Assembly (NCBI GenBank): GCA_030950825.1
Contig: JAUZQT010000117.1
Coordinates: 1-28,785, forward strand
Source of the DNA: Mariprofundaceae bacterium
Lineage (GTDB): Bacteria; Pseudomonadota; Zetaproteobacteria; Mariprofundales; Mariprofundaceae
Reading direction: 5' to 3'
Length of the DNA stretch: 28,785 nt
In this document: positions 15,569-25,337 of the stretch, piece after piece
Position numbering within the stretch: position 1 is the stretch's first letter
How the letters are laid out: each line of letters opens with the position of its first letter
Made by a program: the position numbers and the translations under genes
The notes under the pieces: generated by a model
What the model was told of the DNA's origin: nothing
Databases searched by the model: none
What the model saw: the letters and a program-made list of their open reading frames with translations, nothing else

Positions 15569-18070
15569 ATGGATGAAGTATTGAACCCGGCAGTGCCAGT
15601 TCTAATTGAAGATGAGATGAAACGCTCTTATCTGGATTATGCGATGAGTGTCATTATTGGTCGCGCTTTGCCAGATGCGCGTGATGGCCTAAAGCCTGTA
15701 CATCGCCGTATTTTGTATGCTATGCAGGATTTGGGTTGCACCCATGATAAACCGTACAAGAAATCTGCCCGTGTTGTGGGTGATGTCATTGGTAAATATC
15801 ACCCACATGGTGATACCGCTGTGTATGATGCCTTGGTGCGCATGGCGCAGCCTTGGAGTATGCGCCATGTATTGGTGGATGGTCAGGGTAACTTTGGTTC
15901 GGTGGATGGCGATTCTCCTGCCGCCATGCGTTATACTGAATCACGCATGAGCAAGCTGGCATCGGAGCTACTGGCCGATATTGATAAAGATACCGTTGAT
16001 TTTTGTCCGAACTATGATGACTCTTTATCGGAACCCAAGGTATTACCAGCCAAGTTTCCTTGTTTGTTGGTCAATGGCTCACAAGGCATTGCTGTGGGTA
16101 TGGCAACCAATATCCCGCCGCATAATTTGAGAGAAAGTATCAATGCAACCATTGCACTCATTGATAATCCCGATGCCGATGATGATGAACTGATGCAAAT
16201 AATGCCTGGCCCAGACTTCCCAACGGGCGCATTTATTTATGGGCGTAAAGGCATGCGTGATGCCTTTATTACAGGCCGTGGTTCTGTGACCATGCGCGCC
16301 AAAGCGACAGTAGAAACCAACAAACGCACCAAACGTTCGGCTTTAATTATTTCGCAGCTGCCTTATCAAGTCAATAAAGCGAAATTAATCATCCATATTG
16401 CAGCCTTGGTACGTGATAAAAAGTTGGAGGGGATTTCTGATCTTCGGGATGAGTCTGATCGTGATGGCATGCGGATTTATATCGAACTCAAACGCAATGA
16501 GATTCCTGAAGTTGTTTTAAACAACCTATACAAACAGACTGTATTACAGTCCAACTTCAGTTGTAATATGCTGTCGTTGATCGATGGGCAGCCAAAATTA
16601 TGTGGTGTGCGCGAATTATTGTTACACTTCATTGACCATCGCCGCCAAGTAGTAACACGTCGCTGTTTGTTCGACCTAAATAAGGCCGAATCCCGAGCTC
16701 ATATTTTAGAAGGCCTGCTTATTGCGCTTGATCACATTGATGCCGTGATCAAACTGATTCGTGCCAGTCAGACTGGGGCAGAAGCCAAAGCTGGCTTGAT
16801 GGATACTTTTTCACTATCAGACAAACAAGCACAGGCAATTTTGGATATGCGCCTGCAACGTTTGACTGGGCTTGAATATAATAAAATTAAGGCAGAGTTT
16901 GAAGAAGTTCAGATTTTAATTGCATCTTTAAAAGCTATCTTGGCCGATGACAAACTGTTGATGGCTGTGATTCGTGAAGAGCTCGAAGAGGTGCGTGATA
17001 AATTCTCAAACCCACGTCGAGCAGAGATTATGGATGAAACAGCTGAGCTTTCGGTGGAAGATTTGATTACCGAAGAAGATATGATTGTGACCATTTCCAA
17101 TGAAGGTTATATCAAACGTAATGCGACAACCTTGTATCGCGCCCAGCGCCGTGGCGGCAAAGGCAAAACTGCCATGACCACCAAAGAAGAGGATTTTGTC
17201 ACACAGTTAATGGTGGCCTCCACCCATGACTATTTGTTGTTTTTCTCGGATAAAGGCCGGGTATTCCGCAAAAAAGTGTATGAAGTACCACAAGCTGGCC
17301 GTGCAACACGCGGAAAGGCATTGATTAATCTTTTGCCAGTTGAAAAAGATGAGAAGATTTCAGCAACCTTGGCGGTTCGCGAGTTTGATGATGAACATTG
17401 TATTGTTATGGCAACAAAAAATGCGGTCATTAAAAAAACCAAACTGTCCGAATATAAGAATATTCGCGCCAATGGGCTCATTGCCATTAATCTGGATGCA
17501 GGTGACGGCTTGATTGGGGTGGTTCGCTCCAATGGTGAGCAGGATATTATGCTTGCTTCTAGCGGTGGTAAATTAATTCGATTCCATGAATCAGATGTGC
17601 GCACTCAAGGGCGCAGCACGCGCGGGGTGACAGGCATGCGTATGCCAAAAGACGATACCATGATTTCAATGACCTTGGTGGCAGAAAAGGCTTCATTATT
17701 GGTTGTTTCTGAAAAAGGTTTTGGCAAACGTACCTTGGTATCGGAATACAAACGCCAAAAACGTGGTGGGCAAGGTGTTTTTACATTGAAAACTGGGGAT
17801 CGCAATGGTGCGATGGTGGCAACGATTCAAGTGCTTGATGATGATCAAGTGATGATGATGACAGATACAGGCCGTTTGATACGTATGACTATGAATGACA
17901 TCTCTGTGATTGGCCGGAACACCCATGGCGTGACATTGATTAAGTGCAGCTCTAAAGAAAGAGTGATTGGTGCTGTACGCTTGATTGAAAAACAAGATGA
18001 AGATGAAGATGGAGATGAAACAGAATTAGATTTATTTACTGCAGCTGAAAATAAGGATGATGAAAAATGA
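15569..18070 (+). CDS. gyrA: DNA gyrase subunit A
   Basis: GyrA is the DNA-cleaving and rejoining subunit of gyrase, which introduces negative supercoils with GyrB. With the ATG at 15569 the protein has 833 residues and numbering matches E. coli: catalytic Tyr122 in AAMRYTESRMS, and the quinolone region GDTAVYD at 81-87. Position 83 is Thr and 87 is Asp. The GyrA box QRRGGKG in the C-terminal domain distinguishes it from ParC. The tail is acidic (KQDEDEDGDETELD). GGAG lies about six bases upstream of this ATG; a GTG four codons earlier overlaps that site and is less likely. Its last four bases, ATGA, are shared with serS. Confidence 0.98.
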   Translation: MDEVLNPAVPVLIEDEMKRSYLDYAMSVIIGRALPDARDGLKPVHRRILYAMQDLGCTHDKPYKKSARVVGDVIGKYHPHGDTAVYDALVRMAQPWSMRHVLVDGQGNFGSVDGDSPAAMRYTESRMSKLASELLADIDKDTVDFCPNYDDSLSEPKVLPAKFPCLLVNGSQGIAVGMATNIPPHNLRESINATIALIDNPDADDDELMQIMPGPDFPTGAFIYGRKGMRDAFITGRGSVTMRAKATVETNKRTKRSALIISQLPYQVNKAKLIIHIAALVRDKKLEGISDLRDESDRDGMRIYIELKRNEIPEVVLNNLYKQTVLQSNFSCNMLSLIDGQPKLCGVRELLLHFIDHRRQVVTRRCLFDLNKAESRAHILEGLLIALDHIDAVIKLIRASQTGAEAKAGLMDTFSLSDKQAQAILDMRLQRLTGLEYNKIKAEFEEVQILIASLKAILADDKLLMAVIREELEEVRDKFSNPRRAEIMDETAELSVEDLITEEDMIVTISNEGYIKRNATTLYRAQRRGGKGKTAMTTKEEDFVTQLMVASTHDYLLFFSDKGRVFRKKVYEVPQAGRATRGKALINLLPVEKDEKISATLAVREFDDEHCIVMATKNAVIKKTKLSEYKNIRANGLIAINLDAGDGLIGVVRSNGEQDIMLASSGGKLIRFHESDVRTQGRSTRGVTGMRMPKDDTMISMTLVAEKASLLVVSEKGFGKRTLVSEYKRQKRGGQGVFTLKTGDRNGAMVATIQVLDDDQVMMMTDTGRLIRMTMNDISVIGRNTHGVTLIKCSSKERVIGAVRLIEKQDEDEDGDETELDLFTAAENKDDEK

Positions 18071-19362
18071 TTGACCGAAAGGCATTCCGTAAAGACTTTG
18101 AACAGATGCAGCAAGCTTTGGCGCGTCGTGATGAAGGGCTTGTTGCAAAAGGATCCGCTTGGGCGCGTGCACATGCATTGGATACAGTACAACGGGATAT
18201 GAAAGCGCAATCGGAAGCCTTACAAGCAGAACGTAACCGTGTATCCAAGTTGATTGGTCAAAAGAAAAGACAAGGTAATGATGCTTCGGAAGAGTTAGCC
18301 CGCATGAGTGAGGTTGGCAAACAATCCAAGCAGCTCGATGCAGAAGCCAAAGAAGCAGAGTTGGCCTTTTCAAATGCCTTACTGGAAATTCCAAACCCAC
18401 CACATGGATCCGTGCCTGACGGTGTGGATGAGAATGATAATATTGAAATTCGTCGCTGGGGTGAACCGCGCCAAGATGACGTTCCAGCCCACTGGGATAT
18501 TGGTGAGGCTTTGGGCATTCTTGATTTTGATGCTGGTGTGAAGCTCGCTGGCAGCCGCTTTTCTGTATTACGCGGCGCTGCGGCTCGCTTGGAACGTGCG
18601 CTGATACAATTCATGCTGGATATGCATGCCGACCAGCATCATTATGAAGAAGTTTGGGTACCTGCCATTGCCAACCGAAAAACATTAACAGGAACAGGGC
18701 AGCTGCCTAAATTCGAAGATGATTTGTATCGCCTTGAAGGTGAGGATGCCTTTTTGATTCCAACGGCTGAAGTACCTGTCACCAATTTATATCAGGATAA
18801 TATTATAAATATTGCAGACTTGCCAATTAAGCACTGTGCTTACAGCCCATGTTTTCGCCGCGAAGCTGGCTCTGCTGGGCGTGATACACGTGGTATGATT
18901 CGCCAGCATCAATTTGATAAAGTGGAATTGGTACAATTGGTGCACCCTGATGATGCTTTAACAGCATTGGATGAGTTGACACAGCATGCCGCAGCCGTGC
19001 TGGAAGCCTTGGAGCTACCCTATCGCGTGGTTGATTTGTGTGCTGGTGATATCGGTTTTTCAGCGCAAAAGACGTTTGATTTAGAAGTATGGCTGCCTAG
19101 CCACTCGTGTTATAGGGAAATATCATCGTGTTCATCGTTTGCGCAGTTTCAAGGTCGACGTGCTGGTATTCGCTTTCGTACTGAATCTGGCAAGCCTGAA
19201 GCCGTTGCTACCGTCAATGGATCGGGCTTGGCCATTGGGCGCACCTTGGTGGCGATTCTTGAAAATGGTTGGCAGATTGACGAAAATGGCAACGACTTTG
19301 TGGTAATTCCTGAAAAGCTACGCTCGTATATGGGTGGTTTGGCGAAAATTTCTGCCGCCTAA
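18067..19362 (+). CDS. serS: Seryl-tRNA synthetase
   Basis: SerS charges tRNA-Ser (and tRNA-Sec where present) with serine. The 431-residue length is standard. Residues about 30-100 form the long tRNA-binding coiled coil (QSEALQAERNRVSKLIGQKK). The class II core shows TAEVPVTNLY, motif 2 (FRREAGSAGRDTRGMIRQHQ) and motif 3 (VNGSGLAIGRTLVAILENGW), with YREISSCSSFAQFQGRRAG between them. That stretch usually reads SSCSNxxDFQARR, a mild variation that keeps FQxRR. The ATG overlaps the gyrA TGA, implying translational coupling. The stop is followed at once by a broken gene on the opposite strand whose read-through frame runs into serS. Confidence 0.97.
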   Translation: MIDRKAFRKDFEQMQQALARRDEGLVAKGSAWARAHALDTVQRDMKAQSEALQAERNRVSKLIGQKKRQGNDASEELARMSEVGKQSKQLDAEAKEAELAFSNALLEIPNPPHGSVPDGVDENDNIEIRRWGEPRQDDVPAHWDIGEALGILDFDAGVKLAGSRFSVLRGAAARLERALIQFMLDMHADQHHYEEVWVPAIANRKTLTGTGQLPKFEDDLYRLEGEDAFLIPTAEVPVTNLYQDNIINIADLPIKHCAYSPCFRREAGSAGRDTRGMIRQHQFDKVELVQLVHPDDALTALDELTQHAAAVLEALELPYRVVDLCAGDIGFSAQKTFDLEVWLPSHSCYREISSCSSFAQFQGRRAGIRFRTESGKPEAVATVNGSGLAIGRTLVAILENGWQIDENGNDFVVIPEKLRSYMGGLAKISAA

Positions 19363-19811
19363 GTCCGACATATTTTTAGCTTTTTTATAACGATCCAACA
19401 TGCTTGCATTGCCCCTCAGTCCGCCACTGTGAACATACAATATATCCCCTACAATATTGCTCTGGTGCTGCAATAGAATATGCCACATTGCTGCACCATA
19501 AATTAAGTCGAATTCAATACCTGCGTGTTTTAATGCATGATATATAGCCAGAAATTCAGGGTACGGCTTGGCAAAGTGATATTTTCTGGTGGCTTCCAAA
19601 ATTATTAAGTTCTCAGGAAGTTCTCCCAGCATTTTCATTTGTAATATGAGATAGTTTTTATCACCTACCATCGCCGCTGTGAATACATTGCATTCAGGCA
19701 AAGATTGCGCAAGGTAATAAGCCGTGGATCTATCCGATCATCACGTTTTACATAAAATGTTCGCCCATGGAAAATAAATGGCTCAATCGTGTCTTTTTCC
19801 ATCAGTCGCAT
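19318..19811 (-). pseudogene. Internally deleted PLP-dependent deaminase/desulfhydrase gene (ACC deaminase/D-cysteine desulfhydrase family)
   Basis: An ATG at 19811 with AGGAAG just upstream starts MRLMEKDTIEPFIFHGRTFY and then VKRDDRIDPRL, the usual N-terminus of this family (VKRDD). The expected next block, SGNK with the PLP lysine, is missing. Within a few codons the sequence jumps, in another frame, to STAYYLAQSLPECNVFTAA and a good C-terminal half: VGDKNYL, TRKYHFAKPYPEFLAIYHAL, EFDLIYGAAMW and ILYVHSGGLRGNASMLDRY. About 140-150 residues are absent compared with family members of about 300. The junction lies near 19715-19730. The frame passes through the normal end into the 3' end of serS. 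No active enzyme can be made. A heptamer repeat lies just upstream. Confidence 0.8.
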
Positions 19812-19821
19812 GCTTCCTATT

Positions 19822-19877
19822 CAAATACCAAATACCAAATACCAAATACCAAATACCAAATACCAAATACCAAATAC
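19822..19877. repeat. Heptanucleotide tandem repeat, (CAAATAC)x8
   Basis: Eight perfect head-to-tail copies of CAAATAC span 56 bases. They fill the gap between the SNF2 helicase stop (19886) and the ribosome-binding site of the broken PLP-enzyme gene, both on the minus strand. Seven-base perfect repeats of this length are prone to slipped-strand length change. Here they are non-coding, so an effect would be through promoter or leader spacing. Confidence 0.97.
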
Positions 19878-19885
19878 CGAGCAGC

Positions 19886-22800
19886 CTAATTCAGCGGCGC
19901 AAACAATGCATCCATATCATCGGCCGTCCAAAGCTGCCGGCTGGCTTTTCCTTTCTGGTAGACTCCTTCAGCCAATTCACGTTTTCTTTCCTGCAATTCA
20001 AGAATTTTTTCTTCGACTGTGCCCTCGGTAATCAATTTATAAACAAATACCGATTTCTCCTGCCCAATGCGATGCGCGCGGTCGGTTGCCTGCCTTTCAA
20101 CCGCAGGATTCCACCAAGGATCATAATGAATCACCGTATCCGCAGCCGTTAAATTCAAGCCGACACCACCCGCCTTCAAGCTAATCAGAAACAATGGTAC
20201 TTCGCCATTTTGAAAACGATTCACAGGTGTTTCTCTGTCTTTGGTTTTGCCTGTGAGAATGACATAGTCTATATGAAGTATTTTCAATTCTTCCTCAATA
20301 AGCTTCAACATGCCTGTAAATTGCGAGAACAACAAGATGCGCCTGCCCTCCTCCAGCATTTCGACCAACATCTCACGCAACATTTCTAACTTTGCTGAAG
20401 CTGGCACATTGTCTCCGACACCCTTCACCAATCGAGGGTCACAACAGACTTGGCGCATTTTTAACAAAGCATCAAGCACAATAATCTGGCTTTTATCCAC
20501 CCCCAAAGTAGCCACTGCATCGCGTACTTTCTTCTGCATCGCCAAACGTACACTTTCATACATTTCCCGTTGCTGGTCGCTCAGGTCTGTACTGCGAATC
20601 ATCTCTGTTTTGGGTGGTAATTCAGCGGCCACTTCTTCTTTGGTGCGACGTAATAAGAATGGTCGAATACGTAAGTTAAGAGCCTCCTGCCGTGCAACAT
20701 CACCCTCTTTTTCAATCGGTTTGCGAAACAGCTGGGTGAAATTCCGTTGGTCATACAAATATCCTGGCATAAGGAAATCAAATTGCGCCCATAATTCGCC
20801 CAAATGGTTTTCCATGGGCGTGCCTGTCATACATAGTTTATGTGAGGCTTCCAGTTTACGCACCTGTTGTGCCATTTTAGAGCGTGGATTTTTAATATAT
20901 TGTGCTTCATCCAACACAAGTAAATGCCATGGTTGCACTTGCAATACTTCAAAGTCGCGCACCAATAAAGGGTATGTGGTCAAAATAAGATCATAATTTC
21001 GCAAGTGAGCGAAATGCTGGGCGCGTTCTGAGCCATGCAACACCAACACTTTTAAAGTCGGCGTAAATTTTTCTGCCTCACGTCGCCAATTATACATCAA
21101 GCTTGTTGGTGCAATCACCAATGCTGGATGCACCAAACGACCTTGTTCTTTTTCGGTTAAAATATGGGATAATGCCTGCACCGTTTTACCTAAACCCATA
21201 TCATCGGCCAAAATGGCATTGAGTTGCATTTCGCGCAAAAACTGCAACCAACTTAAACCTTCACATTGATAATCACGCAGTTCAGCCTGCAACGATGTTG
21301 GCGGCACACATTCTGGGATGCTTTGTAAATTTGAAAGCTTCTTCATATGTTGCAACCAAACGCTGCTGCTCACTTGTACGGGTGTGGAAGATTCTTTCAT
21401 ACTATCTTCCAGTGCCAACATTTGCGGTGCGCTCAGCATCATTTCTTTCGGTTTATTGCTTGCAAACACATCCAGCATATAATGCAAAATATTGGCAATC
21501 ATTTCACCTGGCGCAGCCAGCATTCGCCCGTCAAGTAGCGGCAAGGCAAGCGTTTCTTTTGCCTTTAATTCCAATAAAGAGCTCTCCTGCAACAAGTCAG
21601 GGTGTTGCCCTACCCAGCGCCCCAGCACTTCAATCAAATCAATAGATTCACCATCATCCAATGTGACCGAAAAGGATGTCTGACCCATCAGATTACTTCC
21701 CTGCGCGGCACCAGCCATATCCAACTGCCATGTTTTAGCTGTTTCCATGCGGTATGAAAAATCAGGTGAAACTTCCACATGAAAGCCTTTTTCTTTTAAG
21801 ACTGGCACTTCATGCAGCACCCATTCGGGCCAATAGTTACGATCGTGTAAGGTGAAATAGTGTTTCTCAATATACTTACGATTACGTGCCAAATAATCAT
21901 CACTCATAACATGCAAGCCAGCATCATATAAGCTCGATACAGCCCTTGCTTCGGCTTCCATGTCCCGTTCAAAGTCAGCGACTAGGCCGTGTGATACGGT
22001 ACGAAACACTGCTTTTTCAGATTTTCCAAAAGCCAATGTGTGCCCATCATAATCAAACATCAGTGCAACGATATGGCGCTTTTCTGCCCGAACACTATCC
22101 AGCATTAATTCTTTCGATAGTAGCTGTATCACAGGCACAGGCATCACCGTGCGGCGCTGGTGTTTTAGCCGCTTCGGCATAACAATGCCTTTGGGGAGCT
22201 CCTCAGCTATCGCTTGCAAGGCTTCATCCGAACAATCCAACGCCAGTTTGGGCATATTCAGCAGTAGTTCCGCAACATCAGGAAGTTGACCACTTTCAAT
22301 AGGCCCTGCTACATAGTGTTTACTGTCAATATACCAAGGTGGTGATGTCACAACCACATGGCCTGCTTTATATCGTGACAAGTCAGCCGATGTACTTTTT
22401 TGATCCTGTGATTCATCGCCATCACCCAGCGCTGGCAAGGCAAGCTGTAGACTTTGTGCACCTTGTTTATCGGTTTCCCAAAACCAATCAGCGGTACGCT
22501 TTTCTGCCAATTTCAACGCTGGTGTATGCAGATCCAGCCAATGGCAACGCTCCGTTGCCAACAAACGACGCAATAAAGCCAGGCCTTCTTCGCCCTTCAG
22601 GGCATAGTTGCGTGCTGAAATCGCCAATGAACTATCTGTTGCCACTGCTCGTAAAATATACTCATCCGAGGAAAGAATATATTGAGGAATATTATGCCCC
22701 AGAATATTGCTTGCCTGATAATTATTCGCCTTACCATAGCTGCCATCTCTTAAGATACGGGTGGTTAAAAAGCGCAAAGAAATATGGCGGCTGTGAGATT

Positions 22801-23236
22801 GTGGCTCAAGAATATAAAGGAGGCGCTGTTTGACGTGATCAGGGTAAATCAGCGGCGTTTTCCTGCCTCCTATAGCCTTCGTCATGCCCCCCAGCCACAT
22901 TGAAAAGGAATTTGTTTCGAGCTCTTCCTCGTCACTTTCAACTTTCCCTTGTTGATCATGCAATATTTCATACAACGTTGCGGCAACATGCTTGCAACGT
23001 TTGCCAGTCGGGCACGTACAACGACTCTTCAAGCCGCCGCGAGAGCCAAATTCTATGGTAACTTTGTATGGTCGAGCTGCCGTGCCATCCACACGGGAAT
23101 CGACACCTGTCACATCATCCAATTCGATGAATTCGAGCACCTTACCACGCTTAAAATAATCTTCGCCACGCTGAGCAAAAGCTTCACCCACCCAGCCTAC
23201 AATCTTAGCTTCACTCAATTCAGGGATCTCACGCAT
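19886..23236 (-). CDS. SWI2/SNF2-type DEAD/DEAH-box helicase with N-terminal SWIM zinc finger
   Basis: This is an RapA/SNF2-class ATP-dependent DNA translocase of about 1116 residues. The N-terminus has a SWIM finger CTCPTGKRCKH (Cys73, Cys75, Cys81, His83), a nucleic-acid or protein-binding module. A long middle region of unknown fold follows. The C-terminal half has motif I DDMGLGKTVQAL, motif II VLDEAQYIKNP, MTGTPMENHLGELWAQFDFL, and the second RecA lobe with FSQFTGML, LISLKAGGVGLNLTAAD and ERQATDRAHRIGQ (motif VI). I chose the ATG at 23236 (MREIPEL) because GGAG lies ten bases upstream; starts further upstream sit on that site. Such proteins remodel protein-DNA complexes; the specific role is unknown. 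It lies 76 bases downstream of uvrB on the same strand. Confidence 0.93.
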   Translation of the reverse strand: MREIPELSEAKIVGWVGEAFAQRGEDYFKRGKVLEFIELDDVTGVDSRVDGTAARPYKVTIEFGSRGGLKSRCTCPTGKRCKHVAATLYEILHDQQGKVESDEEELETNSFSMWLGGMTKAIGGRKTPLIYPDHVKQRLLYILEPQSHSRHISLRFLTTRILRDGSYGKANNYQASNILGHNIPQYILSSDEYILRAVATDSSLAISARNYALKGEEGLALLRRLLATERCHWLDLHTPALKLAEKRTADWFWETDKQGAQSLQLALPALGDGDESQDQKSTSADLSRYKAGHVVVTSPPWYIDSKHYVAGPIESGQLPDVAELLLNMPKLALDCSDEALQAIAEELPKGIVMPKRLKHQRRTVMPVPVIQLLSKELMLDSVRAEKRHIVALMFDYDGHTLAFGKSEKAVFRTVSHGLVADFERDMEAEARAVSSLYDAGLHVMSDDYLARNRKYIEKHYFTLHDRNYWPEWVLHEVPVLKEKGFHVEVSPDFSYRMETAKTWQLDMAGAAQGSNLMGQTSFSVTLDDGESIDLIEVLGRWVGQHPDLLQESSLLELKAKETLALPLLDGRMLAAPGEMIANILHYMLDVFASNKPKEMMLSAPQMLALEDSMKESSTPVQVSSSVWLQHMKKLSNLQSIPECVPPTSLQAELRDYQCEGLSWLQFLREMQLNAILADDMGLGKTVQALSHILTEKEQGRLVHPALVIAPTSLMYNWRREAEKFTPTLKVLVLHGSERAQHFAHLRNYDLILTTYPLLVRDFEVLQVQPWHLLVLDEAQYIKNPRSKMAQQVRKLEASHKLCMTGTPMENHLGELWAQFDFLMPGYLYDQRNFTQLFRKPIEKEGDVARQEALNLRIRPFLLRRTKEEVAAELPPKTEMIRSTDLSDQQREMYESVRLAMQKKVRDAVATLGVDKSQIIVLDALLKMRQVCCDPRLVKGVGDNVPASAKLEMLREMLVEMLEEGRRILLFSQFTGMLKLIEEELKILHIDYVILTGKTKDRETPVNRFQNGEVPLFLISLKAGGVGLNLTAADTVIHYDPWWNPAVERQATDRAHRIGQEKSVFVYKLITEGTVEEKILELQERKRELAEGVYQKGKASRQLWTADDMDALFAPLN

Positions 23237-23261
23237 GTTTAGCATGCTCCTTTCACACAAG

Positions 23262-23306
23262 AAAAATATTTTATCTTCGATACCACTATCATGAGATTAA
23301 AATATC
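23262..23306 (-). terminator. AT-rich stem-loop downstream of uvrB
   Basis: On the minus strand AGATATTTTAATCT pairs with AGATAAAATATTTTT across a loop of about 17 bases, with one bulge, and ends in a T-run at 23266-23262. It lies just past the uvrB stop and before the SNF2 gene. Its low GC makes it a weak terminator at best. Confidence 0.4.
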
Positions 23307-23312
23307 TCCTGT

Positions 23313-25286
23313 TCATTTTCTTTGCTCCAACAGCAACAGTTCATCACGGTATTTGCTGGCATCCTCAAAACGTAAGTCAGCGGCAGCTTCCGTCATCAAA
23401 CGTTCCAGCTCTTTGATACGAATGGCAGTATCATAAGCATTCAGTGGCGCTGCTTCTTCCACCTCTGGAATATGCCCGTAATCCATCTCATACACCGAGC
23501 CAAGAATATCCTTAATGGCTGATTTCACTGTTTGCGGTGTTATGCCATGCTGCTCATTGTATGCTTGTTGCTTTTCACGCCTTCGTGCCGTTTCATCCAT
23601 CGCTTTTTGCATGGATTTGGTGATTTTATCCGCATACAAAATAACCCGACCCTCAACATTGCGTGCTGCACGCCCGATTGTTTGAATCAATGAGCGTTCA
23701 GAGCGCAAAAAACCTTCTTTATCCGCATCAAAAATACACACCAATGCTACTTCAGGCAGATCCAAGCCCTCACGCAACAGGTTAATTCCAATCAACACAT
23801 CAAATGCACCCAAACGCAAATCGCGCAGTATCTCCATACGCTCTACAGTATCAATATCGGAATGCAGATAGCGGACTTTCAAATTTAAATTATTCAAGTA
23901 TTCCGTTAAATCTTCCGCCATACGTTTGGTTAAACACGTTGCCAATACCCGAAACCCTTGCGCAATGACCGCATTGGCAGCCGTAACAAAATCATCTACC
24001 TGGGTTGACGCAGGTCGCACCTCAATTTCAGGATCAAGTAAGCCCGTCGGACGAATCACTTGTTCAGCAAATAACCCGCCTGTTTTTTCCATTTCATACA
24101 CGCTCGGTGTCGCAGAAACATAGAGGTTTTGCGGCACAATGGCCTCAAATTCATGGAATTGTAAAGGTCGATTATCCAAAGCCGATGGCAATCGAAAACC
24201 AAAGTCAACCAGTGTCTGTTTGCGTGAACGGTCGCCCTTAAACATGGCACCAATTTGAGGTACGGTAACATGAGATTCATCAATCATCACAAGGGCATTA
24301 TTGGGCAGGTAATCAAGCAAGGTTGGTGGTGGCTTGCCTGGTTCTTGACCCGTTAAATGGCGGGAATAATTTTCCACGCCACTGCAATAGCCAATCTCTT
24401 GAATCATTTCGAGATCAAAAATGGTGCGTTGTTCCAAGCGTTGAGCTTCCACCAATTTATTCTGATCATAAAGCTCCGCCAAACGCTCAGCCAGCTCCTC
24501 TTTAATGGTTTCCATGGCGCGCACCAAAAGGTTTCGTGGGGTCACAAAGTGCGATTTGGGGAAAACGGTATATTTATGCAAACATTGCAAGCGTTTTCCT
24601 GTTAATGGGTCGAATTGTGAAATAGCATCAATTTCATCACCAAATAACTCCACACGGATCGCAAAATTATCGGCATGGGCAGGAAACAACTCAATCACAT
24701 CACCACGCACCCGAAATGTGCCACGATGAAAATCAACATCATTCCGCTCATATTGCAATTCAACCAGCTTATTGACCACCGCACGCTGATCAACTTCGCG
24801 CCCAACCTCAAAATATTGTAACATTTTAGCGTATGCTTCAGGGCTTCCCAAGCCATAAATACAAGAAACCGATGCCACAATAATCACATCTTCACGTTCC
24901 AAAAGGGCACGTGTTGCGGCATGACGCATACGATCGATTTGCTCATTGATGGCAGAATCTTTTTCAATATAGGTGTCCGATGAAGGGACATAGGCTTCAG
25001 GCTGATAATAATCATAATAAGAAACAAAATATTCCACGGCATTATTGGGGAAAAACTGTTTAAACTCGCCATACAATTGCGCAGCCAAGGTCTTATTCGG
25101 TGCCAAAATCAAGGTCGGTTTCTGTGTTTTTTCAATCACGCAAGCCATTGTAAATGTTTTACCTGAACCTGTTACACCAAGCAGCGTCTGATGTTTCTCA
25201 CCCGCATCAATACCTGCCACCAACGCAGCAATGGCCTGCGGTTGATCACCGCGTGGTTCGAACTCTCCATTCAACGTAAAGCACAT
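23313..25286 (-). CDS. uvrB: UvrABC excision nuclease subunit B
   Basis: UvrB verifies DNA damage handed over by UvrA and recruits UvrC for incision in nucleotide excision repair. The 657-residue protein opens with FEPRGDQPQAIAAL and Walker A GVTGSGKT (37-44). The DNA-clamping beta-hairpin region SYYDYYQPEAYVPSSDTYIE is intact, as are MIDESHVTVPQIGAMFKGD and the motif VI region SLIQTIGRAARNVEG. A C-terminal UVR domain (IKELERLMTEAAADLRFEDA) binds UvrC. The ATG at 25286 fits the family N-terminus although no strong ribosome-binding site is seen. No LexA-box-like palindrome was evident in the short upstream gap. Confidence 0.98.
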   Translation of the reverse strand: MCFTLNGEFEPRGDQPQAIAALVAGIDAGEKHQTLLGVTGSGKTFTMACVIEKTQKPTLILAPNKTLAAQLYGEFKQFFPNNAVEYFVSYYDYYQPEAYVPSSDTYIEKDSAINEQIDRMRHAATRALLEREDVIIVASVSCIYGLGSPEAYAKMLQYFEVGREVDQRAVVNKLVELQYERNDVDFHRGTFRVRGDVIELFPAHADNFAIRVELFGDEIDAISQFDPLTGKRLQCLHKYTVFPKSHFVTPRNLLVRAMETIKEELAERLAELYDQNKLVEAQRLEQRTIFDLEMIQEIGYCSGVENYSRHLTGQEPGKPPPTLLDYLPNNALVMIDESHVTVPQIGAMFKGDRSRKQTLVDFGFRLPSALDNRPLQFHEFEAIVPQNLYVSATPSVYEMEKTGGLFAEQVIRPTGLLDPEIEVRPASTQVDDFVTAANAVIAQGFRVLATCLTKRMAEDLTEYLNNLNLKVRYLHSDIDTVERMEILRDLRLGAFDVLIGINLLREGLDLPEVALVCIFDADKEGFLRSERSLIQTIGRAARNVEGRVILYADKITKSMQKAMDETARRREKQQAYNEQHGITPQTVKSAIKDILGSVYEMDYGHIPEVEEAAPLNAYDTAIRIKELERLMTEAAADLRFEDASKYRDELLLLEQRK

Positions 25287-25337
25287 CGGCGCACGCTATG
25301 ACTTTTTCAGCATTTGCCTATGTTATTTTTTTAGATG

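Noticed and set aside
15651..15831. Thr at GyrA position 83 as a quinolone-resistance mutation
   Set aside because: Thr is a normal wild-type residue at this position in many bacteria; without relatives it says nothing about resistance.
18067..19362. SerS variation SSFAQFQGRRAG as a sign of a defective enzyme
   Set aside because: The class II motifs and the FQxRR core are intact, and the gene is full length and coupled to gyrA.
19822..19877. Regular repeats as a CRISPR array
   Set aside because: The units are seven bases with no spacers between them; this is a simple tandem repeat.
20310..20996. 228-residue plus-strand frame
   Set aside because: It is the mirror of the SNF2 helicase motor domain, whose motifs are unmistakable on the minus strand.
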